A stretch of 64,000 bases of DNA, from NCBI GenBank assembly GCA_023653785.1, contig JAMKCH010001614.1:1-64000 (forward strand), in the 5' to 3' direction. Positions 32,440-41,721 of the stretch are shown one piece after another (position 1 is the first letter of the stretch; each line of letters begins with the position of its first letter). Source of the DNA: Ophioderma brevispina. Lineage: Eukaryota > Echinodermata > Ophiuroidea > Amphilepidida > Ophiodermatidae. A program made the translations under genes and the position numbers. The notes below the pieces were generated by a model. It was not told where the DNA came from, ran no database searches, and worked only from the letters and a program-made list of their open reading frames with translations.

Positions 32440-33410
32440 TGAGAATGATTTATGGTGTCAATTGCAAAATTCTGAAATACTTGCCAATTTAGACAAGAAA
32501 CTGAGTCATCTCCCAGAAAGTCAAAAAGCGTGGCAAGTAGGCAAACATATTTCTGATGACCCAGTGTGGACCCATGGCATCGGCATGATATGATGTAGGG
32601 ACTCCGAGCCTAAAAGCAACATCCTTATTATGGTGAATCTCAAGTTGAAATCTATCGAAATGAGGTGAAATAATGGTATAAATGGAATAGTTAGAAGAAT
32701 AGAGCAATAGATGAAGGAGTCCCCCATTATTCTGCTTCCCAAACCTGATGGTTCATTTTCGCTTAGTCACAGATTTTCGAAAAGTCAACCCTATTCAAAA
32801 ACCCGACTCATATCCGATCCAACGGATTGATGATTGCATAGATTAGAGTTGGAGTAAATGTCCAAATTGTTAGCAAATTTGATTTGTTGAGGGGTATTGG
32901 CAAGGTCCCCTCACTGACGTTGCACAAGAAAATTTCAGCCTTTTGTACGCCCGATGGGCACCATATCATACAAAAGAACAGAACTGCCATTTGGTTCAAA
33001 AATTCTGCCGCCACATTTCAGAGATTAGTGAAAAGAGTAGGTTGCAGACATAGAAAATTGTGTGAAGATATGTGGATGATCTCCTGTGTACAGTGAAATG
33101 GGAGAAGCCACATGAGACAGCTCCACAATTGTTTGAGAAACTGCTCAGGCCAGGGTTGACTGTGAATGGTGGGTGAAAAAGTGCATGTTGCCATGCAAGT
33201 GTCACATACTTAGGGCATCTTGTAGGACAAGGGCAACTTAGCCAATCACTGCAAAGTTTGAAGCAATGGAACTTCCCAACAACACGGGCAAGAGGAGATC
33301 TCATGAGACTCTTAGGTATGGTCGGGTTATACAGAAAAGACTGTCCAAAGATGTATCAGAAATTGCGTGTCCGGACAACCTTCTGAAGAAAAACGCAAAA
33401 TGGTGATGGT
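32440..33410 (+). pseudogene. pol: Gypsy reverse transcriptase with intact YVDD
   Basis: The N-terminal tether is readable in pieces from 32470 (LDKKLSHLPESQK; a DPWHRHD.-like segment near 32566). The palm starts at about 32719 with IILLPKPDGSF, then LVTDFRKVNPIQKPDSYPIQ, FDLLRG (32879), and SAATFQRLVK near 33005. The catalytic YVDD box is at 33069-33080 (TATGTGGATGAT) and is intact. The connection VTYLGHLVGQGQL lies near 33206-33242, followed by RLLGMVG. At least five frame changes separate these pieces. The match of motif order to Ty3/Gypsy reverse transcriptase is strong. Confidence 0.85.
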
Positions 33411-33930
33411 CAGGCAATGCCAACAAGCGTTGAGAAAATCAAGTGCTTTTGATTGAATGCGACAGTTTTGAATGCGCTAGACTTTCAGAAACAATTAAAG
33501 TTTGGCAGTAGATGCCAGGTGGATGTGACTGTGGGTAGAGTTCTCATGCAAATCAGATGAAATGATGTTGTAGTATCTGTCGGTTATACTTAAGAAGTTT
33601 GACAAACATCAGGAAAAACTACTCAACAATTTAGAAGTCTTGCATTGCTATGTCCTTGAAAAATTTGAAGTGTACCTGAGTACAACAGTGCACCCAGTTC
33701 TAGTGTAACACGGATCACAATCCGTTGAATTTTATCCACAAGATGAAAAACATAAATCAGAGGAATTGTCAGTTGGAGTTTTTAACTCTACAAGAATACA
33801 ATCTGGATATAAGACATAGCAAAAGGAAAAAGGAAAAGTTTGGCAGGCCTGTTTCAGAGCTGCTAAATTTTGTTCCAGAAAGGGATTTATTACAACTTTA
33901 TGTAAGATAGACTGAAGGCAGCAGCAATTG
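33411..33930 (+). pseudogene. Gypsy RNase H, end of polyprotein
   Basis: Eroded motifs near 33510-33560 (VDVTVGRVLMQI, where the family has VDASxxGxGAVL) lack a clear catalytic Asp. A clean frame at 33725-33907 carries NFIHKMKNINQRNCQLEFLT and EYNLDIRHSK, the standard C-terminal RNase H segment of Gypsy elements (NPLxFLxxMxxxNxRLxRWxLxLQxYxxxIxHxxG). The final ADALSR-like motif is degraded. A stop follows, and the LTR starts only 165 bp later, so no integrase follows. Confidence 0.8.
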
Positions 33931-34051
33931 CAAGAGAAATTTAAAAGTGTAAAATTTGGTTGCACTGGGTAAATGTATGTAAAATTAACCACCAATGGTT
34001 AAGGTATAAAGCCAGATTTTGGAACATTTCATTTAATTCAAATTTTTTTTT

Positions 34052-34066
34052 AAGGGGGAGGGAGGA
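34052..34066 (+). other. Polypurine tract
   Basis: AAGGGGGAGGGAGGA lies five bases before the 3' LTR; it is the expected primer site for plus-strand synthesis. Confidence 0.8.
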
Positions 34067-34070
34067 CGGA

Positions 34071-36190
34071 TGGTATATACCTAAACATTTTGCTAAAATA
34101 TTATCTCATTTTATTTGAGAAACATTTTCAGGGGAAATTTTGTTTAGGATTAAAAAGAAAAAAGAGCTGGGAAGTTCCCTAGTTGTTTTTGCAAGGTTGC
34201 ACCTTAGATTGCACTTGGGGAAGTGGGGAATTCCCAAGTATAAACTTAGGTGAATTCGTCAACTTGTTTATGCATTGAGATAAAAAACAACAATGTGATG
34301 ATCCAGGGATTCCCAGTAGCTTATTATGTGAAGCTGATGTATAATTGCAGGTGATTGTATTTTTTGTGAAATATGATTTGACTCTGTGCTGCTGTGCAGT
34401 ATTATGTTTATGCATGATGTTGTGGTAATATTTCTTTTTAAAAACTGGGGGAACTTTGTAACTGATGGTTAATTAAAGTGAGTTGCAAAAGATCTTGACT
34501 CGCCAGCAGTAGTAACAGGGAAGATATACAGTATAATAATATTTTAGATAGTTTTAATTCAATAATGGTAGATTGAAGCTGTACAGGTGAGGCTTTTATA
34601 AGATGGAGGCCGCCGGAGCTAATAGATGTGATCGGTGTGCTGTGTCTTAAGCAAGAAGAGTCAGTTTTGGACGCAAAAAGAGGATCCCAGTGTGTGGTCC
34701 TAAATGAGGACAGTATCGAAAGACTGATGGTGGTAGAATACATGGACTGTATTGCAGAATATTAGTGTCGTCGAGGGAAAACCCCGTCGTATTGAACTGC
34801 TGGAAAAAATTGCCTTCAGGACTTAGAAGATTCCCATGGAGTATATTACCTGAGGAGTTTTATGTGAACTTAATGCGCTGTCATTTTGGAGACTTCGCTT
34901 TGAGGACATATCATCGTTGAACTGCAACGCTTCTTGTGGACATTAGTGGACATTCTTGTTTACAATTAAGTATAAATCTTATAAATTGTGTGCAATTTTT
35001 TCTATATATGTAATGTTGTTTTGGACATACCAATTCTTGAACCAAATAGATCTGATACAAATCATTAAATCTGTTATATTACCCTTGGACAGAAGAATAT
35101 GAGAATAGACAAAATCTTGCCATTTAGTGCCTCACTGTCAAGCGTAGCATGTTTATTTGCATTACTACCAATTGGTCAAAGGTTATGACAGGTTAGGAGA
35201 GAACTGGCAAATTTCTAAATCACTGGGTATTTCCGAAGTTTTGAAATTGGCAGAGAAAAGGTTTTCCTCCACAGCTACCTTTACCTAATAAATTATCGGG
35301 AAGGCCAAAACCCAAAAATACAGAAACCAGAAAATAATTTTCTCCGGTCATCTCTGCAAATGATCTATCTGCAAATCAACACAACATAATAGAATTACAT
35401 AAGCTTGTTCTTTTGTCGGAAAAGAATTATCTCTAACCATCCTTACAAATAAGTCAACACACACATACAAATTGCCACATGTTCTTAACATTCCTGCCTG
35501 TCATACAATAGAATTAATATGACAAAATCTACATGTACATGTATAAAGGCAAATACAATATGACATTATATAATTAGAAATAAGTAACCACACTGGAAAA
35601 TTGAAATTCATTAGATAACAGAAGCTGTATAATTAATACTTAACAACATTAGATTTGACTAATATCATGCATTAACATAAAATTAAATCATGGCCTCATT
35701 ATGGCTGTCAAAATCATGAAATTGAGTATAATTTGAGTAAAATTGGTAACACATTCGCCAAACAAAGCACTTATGAGACCTCAAAACTTGAGGGTGTGGT
35801 GGGTGGGAAGAATTTTCTGCAATATCAACCACACCTCTTACATCTAAGCTGACAGAAAGCCTAATGACGATTGTAAGATGAGAGATACATAAGCCGGCTC
35901 ACGAGGACACCCGATTGGTTGCTAACGATGCGAAGATTGGTTACCAAGAACGCTATGCATAACAAAGAACAGAAGCGCCGGGTGAATGAGCATTTGAAAA
36001 GATAAATAAATCGCAAGGAAAGCTATGGCGAGCCAAAGCGACCATATTCGTCTGCTTCGGGTAAATGCATTTTCTTTGATGTAACATCAGAAAATGTTGT
36101 TATATAAAATTCAGATCACTTGTGCACAAGGCTCATTTTTTGTGTTTGAAAGGTATTTCTGACCTTTGACGCCTACGAGACGTCATAACA
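34071..36190 (+). repeat. 3' LTR of the Gypsy element, with 1.0 kb extra sequence
   Basis: Starts TGGTATATACC (5' copy: TGTTATATTACC) and ends CGTCATAACA. 34071-35080 and 36097-36190 align with the 5' LTR; 35081-36096 has no counterpart there. Both copies keep the CCGTCGTATT.AACTGCTGGA region and the TTGTGCACAAGGCTC region. Confidence 0.85.
35081..36096. other. Extra 1.0 kb in the 3' LTR
   Basis: This segment is present only in the 3' LTR, between TCTGTTATATTA and TATAAAATTCAG, which are adjacent in the 5' LTR. TTA occurs at both junctions, so either a 3 bp target duplication of an insertion or a microhomology deletion in the 5' copy would explain it. I see no inverted ends or coding content. 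Confidence 0.6.
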
Positions 36191-36378
36191 GAATGTCTAA
36201 AGTCAAGAAAGTATCAATTAACAACAACAAGTTAATTTCCATGCTTTATATTTGGTAGAGCCAAATGTTTCCTCTCTTTAGATACTTTGGAAATTTTCGA
36301 AAAAATCCAGTTTAAGAGAAGTATGACAACCAAAAATGTCCTCGAATTTTAGGGGGAACTGATCTTTTGGGAACCCCT
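36191..36378 (+). mobile_element. CAGGGTTCCC-type element, right part after Gypsy
   Basis: Resumes with ATGTCTAAAGTCAAGAAAGT, TCAATTAACAACAACAAG, then the inverted arm GCCAAATGTTTCCTCTC, ATCCAGTTTAAGAGAAGTAT and CTTTTGGGAACCCCT followed by TA. Joined to 25689-25915, the host element was only about 0.4 kb long before the Gypsy insertion. Confidence 0.85.
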
Positions 36379-36709
36379 TAGTTACTTCATATCCTAAAGA
36401 TTACATCCACATTTCTAATTTCCCATAGGAAAGTACACTTCTGATATCATACTGGGGAATTGCCAATTTTGCAATCTTCCTTGCACCATACCTGGAAAAT
36501 CCCTAACTATTTATAGCAGAGGCCTCTCAGCATTCAAACACAACAGCACCTTCCCAATATAGCAAATCAGGAATTCATTTTCTTTTTATCTTGTAAAAGT
36601 TTGATGTAAGTTTAATGTGATAGTCCGCTAACGATTTTGGAGATTCCTGTTCATCTCGTGTTGGTAAGGTCTTGCTTCAACTGATCTCAAGATATAGGAC
36701 CAAATTGGC
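36379..36709. other. No feature recognised
   Basis: AT-rich DNA between the nested element and the open frame that follows. Confidence 0.4.
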
Positions 36710-37141
36710 ATGTCCGCGGGAGCTTTTCACACCAATGAAAATTCTGATACCAATGGTCAAAATGACTCGTGTTTTTGCTTCAAGCATTTGATTTGTTTCT
36801 TTTGTAAAGATATGACTGGGCCAACTTGGAATCGCAAAACGAATCTCAGCCTGGGATGTACTGTTACATCTGAAATGTACCTGCCTTGGTGATGTCTTAT
36901 TGTTATATCAAGCGCGACTAATAGTGCTTGTTTGGCGAGTAACAAACCTAACCAAACCGTCTATGGAGAACTCTCCGGAAGTTTCTTCAGAACATCTACA
37001 AATAAGGCAGGTGTTGAATGTTTTGAGCAGAAAGTAAATATAGATGATGGGGATTGCCTTTGGAGCCATGTAGCTAAACATGATGAAGAGGGTGTCACTA
37101 GGGAACAGACGCCGATTTCTAAACCTGCTTTCCTCCGTTGA
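36710..37141 (+). CDS. Unrecognised 144-codon frame with one in-frame TGA
   Basis: Starting at ATG 36710, a single reading phase stays open for 432 bp except for one TGA at 36890-36892, and ends in TGA at 37139-37141. The first part has a Cys-rich stretch (CFCFKHLICFFCK) with zinc-finger-like spacing; the second is polar and acidic, with VNIDDGDCLWSHVAKHDEE. Composition looks more coding-like than the neighbouring DNA. No family is recognised and no transposon repeat encloses it. It could be a decayed gene, an exon pair (the TGA region being intronic), or chance. The upstream stop in phase is 8 codons or fewer before the ATG. Confidence 0.3.
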
Positions 37142-37164
37142 GTGTAGTAGTCAACTTTTTTCTA

Positions 37165-39560
37165 CCTAGCCGTGTGCAAAGCACGGCTAGGTCTTGTAAT
37201 TGTGCGATTTCTTCTTTCTTTACCTAGGCCTTGTGCGAATCACGACTAGGTCCTGTATTTGTGCGATTTTCTTATATCATCGGTGCGAGCCGCGGATATA
37301 CTGCCTTCTGTCGATTTCTTTCTTTCTTCTTTCTTTCTTTGTACCGTTCCTTCATAAATGCTACTAATGCCAGATGCTTGGTCGGATGAACCAAGAAATT
37401 TGACACAAGAACCGGAGCTGACCAAGCTTCATATAGGGTGTAACATTTGACCATAGGTGTCCTATGGTCAATAGCGGCCATTGTCGCCCTAACACCCTTT
37501 TCCCTACTTCTCCCAGAGTTTCGCATGTGCAATCGATGCATTACGGTCACAAGTGATTGGCCAGATGGCCCTGGCCTTATGGCTTGTACAAACAGATTTT
37601 CATCCAAGGTCTTTAGGGGTCAAAAAATGGGAGTCCTCCCTCTCTAACCACCCTTAATATTTCAAATGCTACTAGTGTTACACAGTGAACGTGATCTTGA
37701 CCAGACTTCTTCAGAATACCCTGACCCAGTGCCACACATGTGGTTTGACGATTGGGCAAGGAAAGGTCACCACAAAAAGGGTCATTAAGGTCGGTCGCTC
37801 TACCCTCCTTTTTTGCTGTTTCTCTTCTTCTGCCACAAATCAATTGGCATAATCACTCGACTTGGTCAGAAGAACCGCTGACCCAAGGCCCCATATGGAG
37901 GGTGGTTTACAGATTGGGGTCAAAGTTCATACGTATGGGTCATTACAGGTCAAGATCGCCTCTTAGCCTCCTTTGGGGTTGGCTTTTCTGCCGCAAATCA
38001 ATTGCTATAATGCACTAGACTTGGTCAGAGAGAACCGCTGACCTATTCCCATATAGGGTGTTCAAAGATTTGTGTCAAAGGTCACCTGGGCCATTAAGGG
38101 GCATTTTTGAAATATTGGAAAGACCTCACACCAGATATCAATTTCTATAATCCCCAGACTTGGTCAGAACTAAGTGCTGACCCAACCTTATATGTGTACA
38201 TAGATTGGGTTCAAAGGTCACTGGACGTGGCAATAAGAGCAGATTTCATTAGCTTCCCCAATGCATTGCTTCCAATGTAGGTTTGGTTGTTACAGGTACT
38301 GATTGGGATCGGTATGATGAAACATGGCTAATTTAACAGTATTGATCACAAACGTGCATTTTAAAGTGTTTCACATCCTCTATACGTTCACATGACTACC
38401 TGTACAAAAACTTTCAATGGACGCAATGCATTGTGGGATGCTACTGATATCCTCTCTTAGTGCAAGTAGTCACCGCATGCATATACCTGTGCTTTCTAAG
38501 ACACATCGTATGCCATAGTTTCTTTATTCTTTCTTTCCGACGCACTTCAAAATGCTACTAGTATCAACGGTTTATCCGTTGGGGGCCACGAAAAATTGTT
38601 GTCAGAAACGTCCACTGACCCAAGGCCCTACTAGGGGTGTCCAGATTGGGGGGTCAAAGGTCATGTTGCCGATTAAACGGTCATTGCGTCAAAATTCTAT
38701 AAATCCTTCTTGTTTCCACAAATCAATTGCTATAAGGCCAAGACCTTTTTCAAAGAACCGCTGACCCAAGGCCCCTATGGGGTGTAACACAGAATTTGAT
38801 GAAGGGTCATTAAGGGGTCATTAAGGGACACTTACCGTCTGAAATGTTAAAATCTTCAAAATTCTATTTGCGATATGTAATGAGCATGGTTCACGTGACT
38901 CATGCAGTGATGAGGCACTTGAGACCCCTGCACGCAAAGTTAAGGCTCAATATGGGCGTTCAAAGGTCATTAAAGGGGAACTTCCGTCTTCTGTGAAAAT
39001 CTTCAAAAATTCAATCTGCCATTTGCAAGGTCCATGTCACGTGACTCATGCATATGAAGTAGCCAAGAGACCCTTCACCCAAGGTGTGCTCAATCATGGG
39101 GGTCAAAGGTCAATAAGGGGACTTCCGGTCTTAATGTAAAAAATCTTCAAAATTTCATATCTGTTATATGAGCAAGGTACCCATGGTCACGTGACTCATG
39201 CTACAAATGTCATCTTCAGACCCTTCACCAAAGTTGTCCTCAGCATGGGGGGCAAAGTGCATTAAAATGGAACTTCCGGTCTTAATGTGAAAATATTTTA
39301 AAAATCATATTTGCTATATGCCTTTGTACTAGCACTTGACCCTGCATCTGAAGGCTGCTTCATATGCATGGTCACGTGATTCATACAACGTTGCAAGTTG
39401 CTATATGCACGTTTTGTATGCTCAGTGACCCAGTCATATGAAGGGCAGCTTAACTCTAAAACCAAATTTTGTGCTGCATGGGGTAAAATGTCATTGTATC
39501 CCCACGGCTAGGTTCGTGCTCTTCGACACATTTGCCTCTAGTTCTTCTTCTTATTAGCTC
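37165..39560. repeat. Tandem repeat domain, roughly 150 bp units, with GGTCAAAGGTCA and TCACGTGA motifs
   Basis: The domain opens with a short hairpin CCTAGCCGTGTGCAAAGCAC then GGCTAGG, and closes near 39503 with CCCACGGCTAGG. The first part has units anchored by CAAATCAATTGCTATAA at about 37836, 37995, 38138 and 38717, each with ACTTGGTCAGA, CCGCTGACCCAAGGCC, ATATGGGGTGT and GGTCAAAGGTCA-like blocks. The second has units anchored by TCACGTGACTCATG at about 38891, 39046, 39187 and 39372, with GACCCTTCACC, CATGGGGGTCAAAGGTCA and GGAACTTCCGTCTTAATGTG blocks. No protein coding is seen; open frames within are repeat products. Confidence 0.8.
37318..37344. repeat. TTTC-rich microsatellite
   Basis: TTTCTTTCTTTCTTCTTTCT-type tract inside the tandem domain. 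Confidence 0.85.
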
Positions 39561-40244
39561 TAACATGTTACATAGTTAATTTACTTCGAGTGCAGCTTGC
39601 GCAAGTTTTTGCTTGTTATTTCTTCAATGCCTATAAATAAACACGGGTGAAAAAAGGAGAACTGGGCCACAATTCTGTTCTATATTATGTAGTAGTCAAT
39701 TCACAAGTCAGATTATTATCTCGGTCAGTCTGAATCAGAATAAAACATCTTCTGCGGTAAATTTTCTCACATTTGAAACCATTTCATACATGAATTGAGT
39801 CTAATAGAAGTCCACATCTCCAAAGGAAGCTACTTTGTCTAAGATTTTATATGGTAGACACAACCTCAGGGTCTTGTGATTACAGTACAGACAGCCTATT
39901 CCTTCCGTATCCATAAGGAGTAGAGGTAGCGGAGGCGTCAGTCGCGATAGGCATAACACATCAGAGTCACCTACATCTGGAATACTCGAGAGAAAGAGAG
40001 AAGAGGCTGCCCCCTACTTGATTGCATATGAAGGTAGCGGTTGTTTCTCCGGAAATGTGTAATTTACGCATATTCTCAAAACAACTTTTTTTTCTATACG
40101 GCATTACAATGTGACAAATGCATGCTGAACATCAACCCTGGGTCAAATCCTGTTTTCCCCTTTTGTAAATATTGCCGTATTACTTCCTTGTTGACAAAAA
40201 TGATAATCATTATAGAGAGCCCTAATACAAATGCAGGGGTTATA
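39561..40244. other. No gene recognised
   Basis: AT-rich DNA with only short frames. Confidence 0.45.
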
Positions 40245-41721
40245 CAGGGATGTCCCAAAAAAGTGGTCAAGCAGATAAACCCCCGATTTCTTCTCAAAAC
40301 TACTGAAGCGTGTAATTTCATTCTCATCGTGACTATTAATTATAATCTTTGTATAAATTGTGCCAATCCCATGACAATCCGCGCACGCAAGCGAATCTGA
40401 ACCGATTATTAAAGGCCATCTGTTTTCAACCCATTCCAGTGGGATTTACACAGTTTGGACATCATTTGTCCGTTCTTCTGTCGGGTGAGGCGATTTCCAA
40501 CACATTGAATGTACGGCTGTAACATTTAATATCACTAACAAAAGGACATCAAAAATGCCCAGGATTTAGTTTTTAGATTTATTAAGTGTCAAATAGGCAT
40601 TAGGAATAGAAACGTGCAATGATTGAGCCGACAGTCGCCTTCTAAAAAGTTATGATCAGGCACAATAAAACTTTGCACCAACAGGGGGGGGTGGAGGGAA
40701 CGGAAAGTAAGATTTGGGGTGGACAGATTAGATTGGGGGGGGGCATGGGGAAGGAAAAAAAATATAAGAGAAAGAAAGTGGGGGAGAGGGAGGGAAATGG
40801 AAAAGGGCCCCGAAAACAGCGGGACGTAGAGATGGCGGGGTGGAAGAAGAAACAAAAAGGAGGAACAGGAAAAGGCGGGGGGAAGACAATGGACAAGGGT
40901 ATGTTAGCGATAGAAGGATTAAAGATCGGGAACGGAAAGAAGTTAAATGGGAGAGAGTCCTGATGTCTATTTGTTATCGCTAACCTGTGCAGTTTTTGTG
41001 ATAAATAGCTAACTTGTAACTAGTGGCACATTTGGTTTAAATGTCATACATGTAGTCGCATTCTTTTACAAGAAAGAGATTAAAATAGCTTGATGACATG
41101 GAAGTCCTTTACTCGGTAGTAACCTGTTTGCCTGGCCGACTTCTGTCCCAGACCCAAAATGTGGTTAGACGCAACAGTCTCATATTTGCGTTTTTATAAA
41201 TAACACATTGGCGAACGTGCCTTCATTTTCATTGAACTACGCTAAGAGGATCACACCTGTCATTTATGATTATTTTCTCTACTTTAACAATTGACTGAAT
41301 CTACAATTTCATTTCAGCAACGATCATTGCGTCCTTAAAATATATTCAATGTAGATGCATTACTCCAGACAATTAATATTTCAACAGGTCACCCTTTAGA
41401 ATGATTATGGCACTTAAAAGTTATTATGTTAAAATTAGATAATGAAGATATTATTCAGAATACAGCACTGCAATAATTTAGTAGCATATCACCTTTAGGT
41501 TCTTAGGTTATCATTCACTGTGTAAATCCCATTGGAAGGATGAAAAACAAGGGTCTTTAATAATCTTTATATCTCTGGCTTGCATGGGCGGATCGTCATG
41601 GATTTTGCCACAGTTTATACAAAAGAGTATAATTAAGATCCTCCATGACAAATAAAGTCCAGCTTTAGCAGTTGGAGAAATCGGAGTTTTCTGCTTGCAC
41701 CACTCTTTTGGGACCCCCCTG
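40245..41721. mobile_element. Mariner-type non-autonomous element, 1.48 kb, arms of about 150 bp
   Basis: After TA, CAGGGATGTCCCAAAAAAGT, GGTCAAGCAGATAAAC, CCGATTTCTTCTC and TGTATAAATTGTGCCAAT are mirrored by ATTGCCACAGTTTATACA near 41600, GAGAAATCGGAGTTTTCTGC near 41674 and CACTCTTTTGGGACCCCCCT at 41701-41720. The interior has a purine-rich 280 bp tract (40680-40960) and no transposase. The basic 103-codon frame at 40652-40963 comes from this tract. Confidence 0.8.

Larger units (their letters stand above)
25916..36190 (+). mobile_element. Ty3/Gypsy retrotransposon, Gmr1-like lineage, nested and broken
   Basis: A full-length but dead element of 10.3 kb: 5' LTR, tRNA-Pro-type primer site, gag with a CCHC knuckle, protease, a LINE insertion, a purine-rich block, integrase C-terminus, reverse transcriptase with intact YVDD, RNase H, polypurine tract and 3' LTR. 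LTR ends are TGTTAT/ATAACA-like. The flanks AAAGG (25911-25915) and GAATG (36191-36195) fit a diverged 5 bp target duplication; the uninterrupted sister copy reads CAAATG or CAAAGG at this point. Nothing codes for integrase after RNase H, so integrase precedes reverse transcriptase, the arrangement known in Gmr1-like elements. Every coding part has frameshifts or stops. Confidence 0.85.

Noticed and set aside
40652..40963. Basic, Gly/Lys-rich 103-codon frame
   Set aside because: It lies on a purine-rich tract inside an inverted-repeat element; composition alone explains the protein.
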